Position numbers and translations under genes: made by a program. DNA of 64,000 nucleotides, taken from the NCBI GenBank assembly GCA_014237405.1, contig JABZFO010000146.1:1-64000 (forward strand). The letters run 5' to 3'. Origin of the DNA: Desulfosarcina sp. (GTDB taxonomy: Bacteria; Desulfobacterota; Desulfobacteria; Desulfobacterales; Desulfosarcinaceae). The notes under the pieces are model-generated. The model was not told where the DNA came from. It made no database searches and saw only the letters and a program-made list of their open reading frames with translations. Below, in pieces: positions 50,378 through 60,637 of this stretch; the stretch's first letter is position 1; the number at the start of each line of letters is the position of its first letter.

Positions 50378-50881
50378 ATGAACCGCTATCAAATTGTCGA
50401 GACTGCTTTTGGGTATGGTGCCGTGGCCTTTTCCGTCGAGCCGTTCAGGCTTCTTGAAATCAAGCTTCCCCAAACCGATATCCATGCGCTTTGTCAGGCA
50501 TTCGACGATGCATTTTGGCTTATTGACAGCAGCAATCCAAAAGCATCAAAAATCGCTGACATTCTGGTCTGCTATTTCAATGGAGAACCGATCGATATTC
50601 CCTGGCCGGTCATGGACCTCGCCGGTTTTACTCCCTCCCAGCAGGCCGTTTACCGCACTGTGGCCAAAATCCCCTACGGCGAAACCGCATCCTACGGTCA
50701 GGTGGCCCGGATGGCCGGCGTTCCCCGTGCCGCCCGGTTCGTGGGCACCACCATGGCCAACAACCCTTACCCGGTTTTCATCCCCTGTCACCGGGTGGTT
50801 AAAAGCGATGGATTCCCGGGCCGATTCGGCGGTGGAACCGCCCTTAAAGTGAAAATGCTGGTCCTTGAGTCTGCCTCCTAA
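50378..50881 (+). CDS. ogt: Methylated-DNA-protein-cysteine methyltransferase
   Basis: A 167-residue protein with the active-site motif IPCHRVV near residue 139 and the helix-turn-helix PYGETASYGQVARMAG. It removes methyl groups from O6-methylguanine by transfer to its Cys. The N-terminal half is the short, variable domain of the Ogt type. The sequence after PCHR (GRFGGGTALKVKMLVLE) is normal. It is a single gene between ferredoxin and the minus-strand subtilase. Confidence 0.9.
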   Translation: MNRYQIVETAFGYGAVAFSVEPFRLLEIKLPQTDIHALCQAFDDAFWLIDSSNPKASKIADILVCYFNGEPIDIPWPVMDLAGFTPSQQAVYRTVAKIPYGETASYGQVARMAGVPRAARFVGTTMANNPYPVFIPCHRVVKSDGFPGRFGGGTALKVKMLVLESAS

Positions 50882-50917
50882 TTGCTGTGCAACGATAGGA
50901 ATAACAACGGTTTTGGC

Positions 50918-52225
50918 TCAATTCCCTTCGACGAGTATTCGCAAGATGGTTTCCCGATCGGCATCGGGGTTCTGGTTTAAAATGGCGGCCACGCGGCGGG
51001 CAGTGTAGGCGGTTGCGATGGAGGTACCGGCATAGGTCCCCGGATCGCCTTGGTATCCAACCGGCAAATCGGCCACACCCGGTGCGGTCACGGATACGAA
51101 ATCGCCGAAGTTGGACTGGTCCCACGGATCGCCGTTCGGGGCCAGGGCTCCTACGCCAATCACGCTATCATAGGCGGCCGGATAGACCGGATTGCCCGTG
51201 GGGGCGTTGCCTGCGGCGGCTACCAGAATCAATCCCTTTGCAGCAGCATAGCGGATGGCGGACTCCAGAAGCGGACTGGGCGTCTCCGACCCCCAGCTCA
51301 GGCTCAACACCCGTACGCCCTTTTCAACGGCAAAATCGATACCCCGGATCAGGGTGTAGTTGGACGTGAAACCATTGTCGTCAAATGCACGGATGGCGAC
51401 CACCGGGCTTCCGGCAGGTGTGTCAGGTCCGGCCCCCAAGGGGTTGACTGCCCCTGCGGCAATGAGGGCCATCTGTGTGCCGTGGCCCAATCCATCACTG
51501 ACCTCGGCGCCCGGTGAGACGGCATCATATGCGGCCTGAACATAGGGGCTGCTTGTATAATCTGAAAGCAACCCGCTGTCCATCACCGCGACAGGTGTTG
51601 TGCCAGTCGATGGGGAACGGGACGGTGGTGGCGGCGGCGACGACGGATCCAACCGTACGGGACTGCCCCCTTTCAGCGGATGGGCATAGTCCGGTTCGGC
51701 GTCCTGGATGCCGGGGGTGTTGGTGATTGTTTCAGCGATTGCCGGCACATCACTGCCATGGGGCAGGCGCAGCCGAACGATTCCCAATGGTGTGTATGCA
51801 TCTATGATGGTGGCGCCCAACCGGTCCAGAAGGGCTGCCAGGGCGGCTTCCGTCATGTCCGGCGCCAGCCGGATCAGCAGGATGTCCTTCACGTGATAGG
51901 CGTCGACGCCCTTTTTGACGACGTTCAGGTTCGCGCTTTGTTGCAGCGGCCGGATCCGCGATTCCTGACCCTTATAAAAAATGCGGATTTCCCAGAGCCG
52001 AGGTTCGCTGGTTGTGGACGCCTTGTCCTTTCTCCAAATGAGAGCATAGTCGACGGATTTCAAGACACTTGATATGGCCAGAATGGTTGAAAGCGCCTGA
52101 TTTTTTACGTCCAGGGTGAGCCGGTCATCCTGGATAAGCACAACCGAGTCGGACGCCATTGTAATGGAAGGGGGTGGCGCCAGGCAGATCATGAGAATGA
52201 AAGTTACCGGTTTAAGCAGTTTCAT
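50918..52225 (-). CDS. Exported subtilisin-like serine protease (S8)
   Basis: A 435-residue protein with a signal peptide (1-24), an N-terminal region that first resembles a secretin-type STN-like segment (RLTLDVKNQALSTILAI) and then an I9-like propeptide (IVRLRLPHG, IAETITNTPGIQDAEPDY). The catalytic triad is complete: Asp in VAVMDSG, His in GLGHGTQMA, Ser in GTSIATAY. A proline linker (PPPPPSRSPS) separates pro-region and enzyme. It should act in the periplasm or outside. It is the last gene of the cluster after the AsmA-like gene, 20 bases on. Confidence 0.85.
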   Translation of the reverse strand: MKLLKPVTFILMICLAPPPSITMASDSVVLIQDDRLTLDVKNQALSTILAISSVLKSVDYALIWRKDKASTTSEPRLWEIRIFYKGQESRIRPLQQSANLNVVKKGVDAYHVKDILLIRLAPDMTEAALAALLDRLGATIIDAYTPLGIVRLRLPHGSDVPAIAETITNTPGIQDAEPDYAHPLKGGSPVRLDPSSPPPPPSRSPSTGTTPVAVMDSGLLSDYTSSPYVQAAYDAVSPGAEVSDGLGHGTQMALIAAGAVNPLGAGPDTPAGSPVVAIRAFDDNGFTSNYTLIRGIDFAVEKGVRVLSLSWGSETPSPLLESAIRYAAAKGLILVAAAGNAPTGNPVYPAAYDSVIGVGALAPNGDPWDQSNFGDFVSVTAPGVADLPVGYQGDPGTYAGTSIATAYTARRVAAILNQNPDADRETILRILVEGN

Positions 52226-52245
52226 GGGTTGTTCACCTCGTCCCT

Positions 52246-55200
52246 TCAGGGGCTTTTTGGGGTGGGGGCAACCGGCGTTGCTTCCGTTGCGGATTTTTCC
52301 GACCCCAAATCCGCAGCACTCTCCACCAGCTTGAAGGGCGCCTTCAGCGTCCGCCCCATGATGCCGAGCAGGCCTTGGCCCACGGCTGACGGCGGTATGT
52401 GCACGACGGATACGTCGCTTAGCTTTCCCTCAATCCGCAACGGTACGGTAATCAGGGACCCGCCGATGATATAGCTGATGATGGGCAGTTTATTGACAAT
52501 GCGATCGACGGTTTTCAGGGGCGCGGTCAGCAGGATAATATCAACCGTGGTGTCTTTCAGATCGATCTCTCCCTGGCCGGTGATCTTCAGGGAATTTCCG
52601 TCCAGCAGAATTTCGTCGAACTGCAGCTTCCCCCCACCGATCTCGGCTTTTACATATGCTTTTGTATAACCGTATCCCTTTTCGGTGAGATCGGATTTTC
52701 CACCGGTGAATACCTCGGTGACATTGAGAATGGAAAAGATTTTCATCAGCACATTGGCATGCTCAATCCTTCCGTTGTCCGATGAGAATTCCATCTGCCC
52801 GGACATGAATTGGGCCGGGTCTTCCCGGGTGGGCGGCAGGTTGATCTCTCCGGTAAGGCTGTACTTTGCATCGGCCCTTACCGGCCTGTGCCAGAGGCAG
52901 GCGGCGGTCTCCTGAAGCGACGCGTCCGTCGCCGTGGGGGTGATGTGCAGACTCACGCCGTGGGGTGAGAATTCCAACTCCCCGGTGGTGGAGATACCGC
53001 ACAGGTCTGCTTCATTCACCTGAATGCGGGTGTTGTCGCCGTCCGAGGGACAAACGTGGATGGTGTTTTTTGTTTCTCTGTCGTGTCGTTGTCGTTTCCT
53101 GCGGGTTTAAGGGCCCGGATCAATTCTTCGTCCAATCGGTCGGCTTCCACATTCATGTCAAATGTCAGGTCACCGCCCTTATGATCCACGATGCCGTCAA
53201 CAACCAGCAGGCTGCTGCACAGGGATACCTCCGAGGGGGCGATCGTCAGTTGGCCGCTGCTGCCGTCGATGGAAAATTTTCTCACGTCGATAGGATCGGA
53301 AACCAGACTGTGAATATGGAGTCCTTCTCCGGCCAGTTTTCCGGTAAATGAGGAATTCAGCGGTGCATGGGTGTCGATCACGGCCTGAAAATCCCCCTCG
53401 AGCCTGCCGGACAGGATTTGATTGTTTCGCAGCAGCCGGTCGGCAGTCTGTTTTTCGACATTTCCAGAAAAGGCCAACTCGATAACGGAAGCCTGTTTTC
53501 GTGCCGAAGCCCTTGCCTTTGAACGGTTTTCAACCCACCCATGAAAGAAAACGTATCGGTGTCGTTCCATACGATGTTGACGCCGGAGAGATCCACGGGC
53601 GGTTTCATCTGCAGGCGCTCAGGGAAGGGCAGAATCGTGTTCAGCCACTCAATGGCCGCCTGACCCATGGATCCGTCGATATGCCACGTTACGGATTCAG
53701 TGTCGATGATGCCTTTGGATTGGTATGACGAAACAAAGGAGCCGTCCAGGAACTCAATGCTTACGTCTGTTGCTCGCTCCTTCCCGGGAATGTAGGTGAT
53801 CTCACCACCGGAGAGCCTGACATCAAAGGGCACCAGGGGGCCTGTTATGCGAATGTCTTCCGGTGTACCGGAAATTTCGAAGGCCCAGTTTTCCGGTTCG
53901 GTGAGCGGGCCGCTGATCTCCAACATAGACACGCTTGCGTTGCCGGTTACCGCTTCGACATATTCGTAAGCCTTTTCCAGACCTTCGAAACCGGTGAGCC
54001 AGGTGTACAGGGGCGCTGCATCGACCGCCACCGAACGGCTCGATATCTTCAGAGTCGCTTCCTTTTCCCAATCGATGGCGGCATCCAGTCCTTTGAAAGT
54101 GGCACCCTTGAAGTGGCCGCTCACATTTTTAAAATCCACCCGGGCATCTTCATAGACAACATCGCCATCCATGCGTTCAAGATCGGCCTCGATGCCCGGG
54201 ATGGTGACCAGACCCTGTGCCAGGTGGCCCGCAGCCTTCATCTTGGTCAACTGCAAGCCGTTGCTGCCGGTTTCAAATCCGGCGAAATAGGTGGCATCGG
54301 TCAGGTGTCCTTCTTTGGCAACGGAAAAGGCCGTCCGGATTGCATCCAGGTCGCCGGCGATGGCACGGGTGACAGCGCCGGCAACGGCCACATCCAGCTG
54401 GCTGGCGGTGGCACGCACCTCGATGACAGATCTGCCCGCATCACCCGCGGGTTTGATGATAGCGGCGGCCGAGAGGTCCAATGCCGGCTGAGCGGACTGC
54501 AGGGTGTCGATGGATAGCGAGAGGCTTTTGTCGGCATAGTCAACGGCACCTGCGATGGTGGCCGCGTCCAGATCCAGCTTCAGGCCCTTGCGCATGACCG
54601 TCAGGGAGGGGAACTGAAGGTCAAACCGGCAATGCATTGTTTCAGGTCCGTCGACGGTGAAGGTGGCTTTGACCGTTGCCTGGGTATCTTCGGTGGTGAT
54701 GTCGCCGGGAAGGGAGGCATAGAACAACAGGGGACGCACGTTTATGTCGGTCAGCGTGACTTGTCCGCTGGCCTGCATGGCTTCAATGTCGGCTTTGGCA
54801 CTGACGTCCAGATTACCGGTAAGGTCTGATCGGCAGAGCAGGTTCAGCGACAGGTTACCGTCATCATTTTCCACAGAGGCATCGATGCCGGCAATCCGAA
54901 GATCCGGTGCATCGGGGAACGCCAGGGTAACCGTTCCCCCCTCAATCTGCAGATCCGTTCCCGGATCGATGGCCGCCAGGGCGCCAAAAAGACCTCCGAT
55001 GGTCGTTTTGACTCCATCTTCAAGAGAACGGCCCCCTTTATCCTTCGGCGAATCCGGTGTCTTGCTCGAGTCTGAACCCACGAGGACCTTGATTTCGGGG
55101 GAAGCCAGCACAAGGCGCCGGACGCTGAACCGACCTGTCAGGAGCGGCAAGATCCTGGGGTAGACCGACAACTCCTTCGCGTAGACTTCGAATGCCTCCG

Positions 55201-55435
55201 GCCGGCGCAGATGAATGTCGCGGGCCTTCAAGTGTGGCAGGGGCAGAAAGCTGATGTCCAGACGGTCATAATCCAATGCGCCGCCGGTTGCCTGGGCGGT
55301 TTTGGTGACGATGAACGATTTCACCATCTCGCGGTTGGCCAGCAGGTGGGTGATCAGGGCAGCCGCCAGCAGCAGGGCCATGACGATGCCGGCGCACCCG
55401 ACACTGACCATGAATAGTTTTTTGGTACGGCGCAT
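52246..55435 (-). pseudogene. AsmA-family envelope protein, frame broken twice
   Basis: Three frames make one protein of about 1060 residues. The first (55435-53570) has an N-terminal anchor (VGCAGIVMALLLAAALITHLL) and AsmA-type repeats. The second resumes at about 53560 (KQASVIELAFSGNVEKQ) and the third at 53050 (GDNTRIQVNEADLCGI), ending with DISVVHIPP-like C-terminal AsmA/DUF3971 features (LPIISYIIGGSLITVPLRIEGKLSDVSV). AsmA proteins are thought to shuttle phospholipid across the envelope. It begins one base after the channel gene's stop. Each break changes frame; missing lengths cannot be judged. Confidence 0.7.
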
Positions 55436-56101
55436 TTATTTTCCTTCGGCTCGGCCCAAAAATTTGCCCACCAGCATGGCAATGAGGATGGTTAAGTACA
55501 GCTGACCGGTGACGGCGATGAGCACCGCCATGGATCGGGACAGATGGTACACCGGGGTAACGTCCCCGTAGCCCAGGGTGGATAGGGTCACAAAGCTGAA
55601 ATAGATGAAATCATTAAACTGCGGCGTGCTTTCACCGGGGAAGTTGATCGCATGGCTTCCTGAAGTAAAAACAGAGTGATGCATCACATCTGAAATGGCC
55701 AGCAGCACTCCGCCCAAAACACCGAGCAGCAGGTAGCCGTTGATGGAACTGAGGATGATGGTGGGGGTTACATCCTGGCTGCGGGCGATGTTGCGGATCA
55801 TCATAACGACGATGGCCACCAGGAAAAGGAATGTCGTGATACTGTCTACCAAGTAAACAATGTGGTTTTCTACGAAATGGCCGATCCACGTGGTGGCTGC
55901 CGTTGCCGTTCCCATCGGAAGAAGTATTTTTAACGATTTGGTGGAGAAATCCACCGAGAAAATGCCCGAGAAATAAATTGCCGTCAACAGCAGGTCCCGC
56001 ACCAGTGAATCCCTGCCTCTGAACAAGGGAAACAGGATGATCAGGGCCAGCAGGCAAACCAGCAGGGTAATGTTGTTGCGGGCGAGGTTTTTTAACTTCA
56101 T
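55436..56101 (-). CDS. Two-pore-domain-like potassium channel family protein
   Basis: A 221-residue membrane protein with about five or six hydrophobic segments. The last part is the pore module (Ion_trans_2): a helix, the selectivity-filter motif TLSTLGYGDVTP, and a final helix (LIAVTGQLYLTILIAMLVGKF). The front part (LLLTAIYFSGIF, VSVIVMM-like) gives additional helices. Its stop TAA is directly followed by the ATG of the AsmA-like gene, so they are co-translated. Ion selectivity for K+ is inferred from GYGD only. Confidence 0.82.
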   Translation of the reverse strand: MKLKNLARNNITLLVCLLALIILFPLFRGRDSLVRDLLLTAIYFSGIFSVDFSTKSLKILLPMGTATAATTWIGHFVENHIVYLVDSITTFLFLVAIVVMMIRNIARSQDVTPTIILSSINGYLLLGVLGGVLLAISDVMHHSVFTSGSHAINFPGESTPQFNDFIYFSFVTLSTLGYGDVTPVYHLSRSMAVLIAVTGQLYLTILIAMLVGKFLGRAEGK

Positions 56102-56225
56102 GTCGAAAACAGTTCCGGCCGGCTTGCCATGTCTGCGATTGCCGGCCCGGAACCGAGACGTTGTGGTTTCCGGCGGTCTTGTCTGCCGGTAATGGTTTCC
56201 CTGCGGTTCGCATCCTCCCGGCAGG

Positions 56226-56935
56226 CTATTGAGCCAGCGGGATCCACCGCTTGATAACGGTTTGCATCTTGCCCTGCCGGTTGGCCTGGCCGATGAAGGC
56301 GTTCACCGCTTCAAGCAGATCGGGGTCATCATAGGCGCATCGTGGATGAATACATCGATACGCCCGGCGACCAGGGCCTTCAAGGCCTCCTCCTGATTTG
56401 GAAAGGCCTTTAAGGATTTGGCACCGGTGCTCTTGCGGCGGGTGAATGATTCCCCGGTAGTGCCTTTAACCACGCCTATTCGCCAGGTGATGGACTGGGC
56501 CAGTACGGTTTCAACATTCTTAATGAACGCAAACTTGTGCAAATCCTTCACTAAAATCATCAGCCCGCTTTTAAAATAGGGCTTTGAAAATGCAATCTTA
56601 TATTCTCTTGCCAGGGTGACGGACATACCGGACATGATGATATCCGTCCGGTTGTCCAGCAGTGCGGGTATCTGGTCTTCCCATGGGATTTCGACAAACA
56701 CAGCGGTCTTTTCGAGGTATTCCGCCAAGGCCACGGCCATCTCGGCTTCAAGGCCGGTAATCTCCTCACCCTGCTTGTAGATCAGCGGCGGTGAGTCCGC
56801 TGAAACCCCCACCCGCAAAATGCTCGGATCCGCCTCGACGACAGCAGGCGGCGTTGTGGCGCACCCGAACAGGGTCAAGGCAAAACCAACAGTCATTGCC
56901 AGAACGCACCGTGTCATTCGAAAAGAGATCTTCAT
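56226..56935 (-). pseudogene. Solute-binding lipoprotein (family 3), broken near the C-terminus
   Basis: A signal with a lipobox (LTLFGCA), then a family 3 amino-acid-binding fold (RVGVSADSPPLIYKQGEEITGLEAEMAVALAEYL; PWEDQIPALLDNRTDIIMSGMSVT). The frame leaves the expected sequence after VFIHDAPM and resumes as DDPDLLEAVNAFIGQANRQ ... KRWIPLAQ with TAG at 56226. About 30 residues are missing at the join. It lies in the run with the second binding protein, the channel and AsmA. An ABC permease is not nearby, so it may not feed a transporter. Confidence 0.75.
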
Positions 56936-56944
56936 GCGTCAGCC

Positions 56945-56996
56945 TTTTTTATTTTTACATTGAAAGCCTGGTCCTCTGGGCCAGGCTTTTTACATT
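56945..56996. repeat. CCTGG hairpin repeat, copy 3
   Basis: AAGCCTGG/CCAGGCTTT pair over 9 bp and run into T5 on the plus strand; on the minus strand the hairpin lies between the two solute-binding genes. It may act as a terminator or attenuator there. Matches 50284-50326. Confidence 0.75.
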
Positions 56997-57009
56997 CAAC
57001 GCACAAACG

Positions 57010-57828
57010 CTATTTCAAATTTAACAACCATGAAGGGTCTTCGATCCATTTGACCTTCATCTTGATCAACTCGTCGGACTCCCTCATGGTATTGAGAAAG
57101 TTGGTGGTCCAATTCATCAGGTGCGCATCTCCCGCCGGCATGGCGATGCCCAGCGGTTCGTAGGTAAACGGGGTGATCAGTGAAACCAGCCCTTCGTCGG
57201 GGTGCCGCAACAGCGACAGTATACAGACGTGGTAGTCCGCCACCAGAGCATCCACCTTGTTGGTGAGAACCATGTCTACAGCGTCCTCGTAGTTTTTGGC
57301 CGTGACCAGACGGGCTTTGGGCATCAGCGTCTCCACCAGGGTGGCACTGGTGGAGCTCTCCAGGGCCGTGTAGGCGAACGCCTCCGAATTGAGTTTTGAG
57401 GTGTCCTCGGAGGTCACCAGGGACTTGAACCTGGTCAACAGAGCTTTGCCGGAGATGTGGTAGGGGCCAGCAAAGGCAACTTTCATGTTTCGTTCGGGGG
57501 TGATGGTCATGCCGGAAATCACCATGTCCACTTCACCGGCTTCCAGTGCGGGCAGCAGATCGGGGAAGGGTTTGATCACCAGGCTCAGTTCAACTCCCAT
57601 GGCACTGGCCATATATCTGGCCAGATCCACATCCAGACCCATGGGGACACCGGATTTATCCAGCATATTCAGCGGCGGCATATTGGCTGCCGTGCCCACG
57701 CGAAGGACACCGCTTTGGGTAATCCGGTCCAGGTTCGGGGATGTCATTGTACCGCTGTTCGTATGGGCACACGCTGTGGCAAAAACAAGAACAAGTAACA
57801 GGAGCAGGCCGCGTTTAAACTGTTTCAT
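57010..57828 (-). CDS. Solute-binding lipoprotein (family 3)
   Basis: A 272-residue lipoprotein (signal 1-19, lipobox VFATAC) with an amino-acid-binding fold: LRVGTAANMPPLNMLDKSG, GVPMGLDVDLARYMASAMG and GEVDMVISGMTITPERNMKVAFAGPYH. It is intact, unlike its neighbour, and the two share strand and fold, so they look like a duplicated pair or two sensors. In the absence of permease genes a role in sensing or in delivering a ligand to the channel-AsmA cluster is only a guess. Confidence 0.85.
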   Translation of the reverse strand: MKQFKRGLLLLLVLVFATACAHTNSGTMTSPNLDRITQSGVLRVGTAANMPPLNMLDKSGVPMGLDVDLARYMASAMGVELSLVIKPFPDLLPALEAGEVDMVISGMTITPERNMKVAFAGPYHISGKALLTRFKSLVTSEDTSKLNSEAFAYTALESSTSATLVETLMPKARLVTAKNYEDAVDMVLTNKVDALVADYHVCILSLLRHPDEGLVSLITPFTYEPLGIAMPAGDAHLMNWTTNFLNTMRESDELIKMKVKWIEDPSWLLNLK

Positions 57829-57910
57829 TTCTTTTCTCCTCTTTTCGGTAAATGGTGATTGAGATAAACGAATAGCATATATATAGGTCGTTCAACGGGT
57901 GGGATGGCGG

Positions 57911-58348
57911 TTATTCCCAGCCGGCCACCTCATACCCTTTTTCGAAAAGGCAGCGTTCGACAATCCCTCTGAACACTGGGGGCGGATTGTCCTGCGCCAT
58001 CATGCCGACAGCCATCGAGGCCGTACCGCCGCCAACGGCACCGGCCACGGCACCCTGACCGGGATCACCCCCAAGTACGGCGGCAGCGGCTGCGCCGGCG
58101 ACGGCTAGGGCGGCAGCATCGTTGGCTGCATCCTGAGATACCTGCGCTTCACTGTTCTCACTGGCACCGGTTTCCCGGGCCATCATCCAGCAGTCTTCAA
58201 TATCCGCCAGAGCAGCTTCTCTGCCCATGATTTCAAAGTGGGCATTGGGGTATAGGATCGGTCGTTTGACCGACTCATCAAAGGCCGATGCCGTCAGCGG
58301 AGACAGCAAAATCAGAATGCTCGCACAGGCAGTTATGAATTGTTTCAT
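57911..58348 (-). CDS. Exported glycine-zipper protein
   Basis: A 145-residue protein: signal peptide (1-22, ending ASAF), a short charged part, then a Gly/Ala-rich helical segment (about 78-115: AAALAVAGAAAAAVLGGDPGQGAVAGAVGGG) typical of glycine-zipper proteins that insert in membranes, and a C-terminal RGIVERCLFEKGYEV with one Cys, a pattern common in this class. Two other Cys occur (positions about 9 and 53). It is in line with the solute-binding genes but separated by 80 bases. Confidence 0.7.
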   Translation of the reverse strand: MKQFITACASILILLSPLTASAFDESVKRPILYPNAHFEIMGREAALADIEDCWMMARETGASENSEAQVSQDAANDAAALAVAGAAAAAVLGGDPGQGAVAGAVGGGTASMAVGMMAQDNPPPVFRGIVERCLFEKGYEVAGWE

Positions 58349-58473
58349 ATGCCACCTTTCAGTTCAAGAAAATCCTGGAACCTATCCGGCTGCCGCCAGG
58401 ATACCGAATGAAAATAAGTGATCTTTTCAGTTTGCCAGCGGGCAGAATCATACCCGCGCAGGTGATGGCAGGT

Positions 58474-58497
58474 CAATTTATTTTTTCCGCGGCCCTA
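58474..58497. repeat. Family B repeat end
   Basis: CAATTTATTTTTTCCGCGG followed by CCCTA, the same terminus as the complete element at 18907. It lies about 80 bases from the family A end at 58578. Confidence 0.55.
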
Positions 58498-58577
58498 ATC
58501 TCAATGGGACCCAAGGATGACAGATGGTTCATTCTTTTGCAGGCCTTTCGTCTTCGCAAAGGCTTTGCCGGGACACG

Positions 58578-58616
58578 TGATCTTGAACGAAAATCCTCGT
58601 TTCTGGACGGACACTA
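58578..58616. repeat. Family A repeat end, 39 bases identical to 41172-41210
   Basis: The match begins TGATCTTGAACG and ends GACGGACACTA. On the minus strand it begins one base after the TAG stop of the diadenylate cyclase-like gene, so it forms the start of its 3' untranslated region. Confidence 0.75.
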
Positions 58617-58617
58617 C

Positions 58618-60108
58618 CTAATCACCGTTGCTGTCCACCCATTGGTCCAGGGGGACCGGCTGGACAATACGGCATGACATGGGCTTCCATTGGCAGGCGG
58701 CGCTGATTTCGATTCCGGACTGGATGATGGATACCGGACGGTCCGATGAGACCACCACGACGATGATATTCTCATGTTCGGCGGTAAATCGCAGGGCCGA
58801 ATTGTAGCGGGCACCGCGGGCCCGGTTTTCGCCCATGATGGCCCGTCCGTCCAGCAGACAGGCAAACCCGTGAAGGTGAAGGTCGGCGCCGATGTGAAGG
58901 GCGCCGTCCACCCGGAACAGGGATTTGGCCAGGTCGAGGATTGCCGGCTCCCGCAGGTCCAGGGGACGGCCGAAACATTGGCCGGAGATGGCCACCGGCG
59001 AGGGGTTTAGGTCCAGGACCAGGGTGGCCCCGTGCTTCTGGTCTTCGGCCTGATGAACCAGCGCGGTAATAATTTTATAAACGGTGTTGCCCGTTTCCGG
59101 ATCGAGGTCCGATTCCAGCAGCACCTCTTCCAGATGAACCAGGTTGGCCCGCCGGGTGGTGGACTGGTAGGTGCCATCGGCAAAGCTGCATACCGTGTCG
59201 TCAACGACCCGCAGAAAACCGTGCCTTCCATTGAAGTCGGCGGTTATGAAAAAATCCGGCAGGTTGTCGTCGGCAATCCCGGCCACGCAGCGGCCGTCGG
59301 AAATCAGTTTGAGGTCCGACTGCTCCACGGCGGCCAAAAGTTTGCGAACATGTTTGATGTTTTCCATGGCTGGCTGTTCCGAGTGGGAAAACTGGGCCAG
59401 AAACGGTATGTGAGCCAGTGCCTTGGGTTCCACGAACACCAGTTTTCCCCGGGGCCATGCCCCCTCTTCCATGGTTCTCGAGATTTCAAGAATCGCATCC
59501 AAAATGGGGTATATCCGAAGCTTGGTGTCCCAGCCCAGGAGCACGTTCATGCGGTCTACCACATCATCGCGGACGGCATGGGTGGCGTATTCTCGAAGGA
59601 AACTGCCCGAGATGCCGGTGTAGAAGACACTCTCGCTGGCCATGTCATGAGAAAATCGCCAGGCCGCATGTTCCATCCACCGTTCGGTAGGCCCGGTGCT
59701 GCACATGTCCGGGTGATGCTCGGTAAACCACATCTGGTAGTAAACGGAGCCGGAACGGCCGCCATGGGAAATCAGTCCGGCCAGTTGAAGGTTCTTTTCC
59801 CGTATGATGTGGCTGTATTTCAGGCTGCCGCGTTGGATGGGGAGGTGTTTTCGCCATGCCTGGTTCTCCATATACAGTTCCTTCAACCGCGGTTCGTGGC
59901 CGGATAGAAGGTTCTGCGGATCAAAGACGAACATGGGTTGTTCCGGTCCCATGGCAAAGACGATGGCTGCCCGGCTGGGGCCCGAAAAATGGGACAGACC
60001 ATCACGAAGGCCATCCAGGGTGTCGCCGATGCAATGGCAGGTAAAGGCGTTGATGTTCACGTTGATGTTCCGTAGGTTTTCGGATTCGGAAAAAGGACCA
60101 TCAGACAT
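58618..60108 (-). CDS. Diadenylate cyclase (DAC/DisA_N domain) protein, variant motif
   Basis: A 496-residue protein with an N-terminal region of about 340 residues that I do not recognise, followed by a DAC domain. The DGA motif is at 401-403 (RVDGALHIGADLHLHG), but the RHR motif region reads GARYNSA at 432-438, a change from the usual GTRHRA. DAC domains make cyclic di-AMP from ATP; the altered motif makes a different product, or loss of activity, possible. No membrane segment is seen. It is a single gene. Certainty is good for the domain, low for activity. Confidence 0.7.
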   Translation of the reverse strand: MSDGPFSESENLRNINVNINAFTCHCIGDTLDGLRDGLSHFSGPSRAAIVFAMGPEQPMFVFDPQNLLSGHEPRLKELYMENQAWRKHLPIQRGSLKYSHIIREKNLQLAGLISHGGRSGSVYYQMWFTEHHPDMCSTGPTERWMEHAAWRFSHDMASESVFYTGISGSFLREYATHAVRDDVVDRMNVLLGWDTKLRIYPILDAILEISRTMEEGAWPRGKLVFVEPKALAHIPFLAQFSHSEQPAMENIKHVRKLLAAVEQSDLKLISDGRCVAGIADDNLPDFFITADFNGRHGFLRVVDDTVCSFADGTYQSTTRRANLVHLEEVLLESDLDPETGNTVYKIITALVHQAEDQKHGATLVLDLNPSPVAISGQCFGRPLDLREPAILDLAKSLFRVDGALHIGADLHLHGFACLLDGRAIMGENRARGARYNSALRFTAEHENIIVVVVSSDRPVSIIQSGIEISAACQWKPMSCRIVQPVPLDQWVDSNGD

Positions 60109-60257
60109 AATCTGCCCAAGGTCTTAATTCACCCTGTTGGTTTTGTCAATTGACTGCCGGGATGCTGTCCGCGATACCCTGGTCCATCCATGCCATCGAT
60201 AGATATTACCTATCGGGAATCGCTTTGGGAAAAAACGCAGAAATGCAAATAATTTTC

Positions 60258-60285
60258 TTGATTTCCCCTATGGCGGTGCTATTAT
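60258..60285 (+). promoter_or_regulatory. Probable promoter of the cold-shock gene
   Basis: TTGATT (60258-60263), a 16-base spacer and TATTAT (60280-60285). This gives an untranslated leader of about 120 bases before the csp ATG, a length typical of temperature-sensing csp leaders. Confidence 0.5.
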
Positions 60286-60411
60286 TGCGGCAATCGAAGG
60301 TTCGTTTCATCTTGGCGGGCCGGTTTCGTTATGAAGGTGTTGGTCATGTTCGTCAGTGGCACCCTTTATGTATGAAGCAAGAGAATTTTTTTTTGAAAGG
60401 AGGGTGCCAGC

Positions 60412-60612
60412 ATGGTTAACGGCGTAGTTAAGTGGTTTAACAGCAGCAAAGGCTACGGCTTCATTGAACAGGAAGATGGGCCGGATGTGTTCGTCCATCA
60501 TTCAGGTATCAATTCAGACGGTTTCCGGTCTCTCAACGAAGGCGACCGGGTCACCTTTGAGATCGTTCAGGGTCCCAAAGGACCGTCCGCAGCTAACGTA
60601 ACGGTTGTCTAA
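60412..60612 (+). CDS. Cold-shock protein, CspA family
   Basis: A 66-residue OB-fold protein with both RNA-binding motifs: KGYGFIEQ (RNP1) and VFVHHSGI (RNP2). AAAGGAGGG precedes the ATG. It is very near consensus for the family. It should melt RNA secondary structure at low temperature or in growth. A terminator follows immediately. Confidence 0.95.
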   Translation: MVNGVVKWFNSSKGYGFIEQEDGPDVFVHHSGINSDGFRSLNEGDRVTFEIVQGPKGPSAANVTVV

Positions 60613-60637
60613 AGTTCCGATCTGATAAGAAAAAAAA

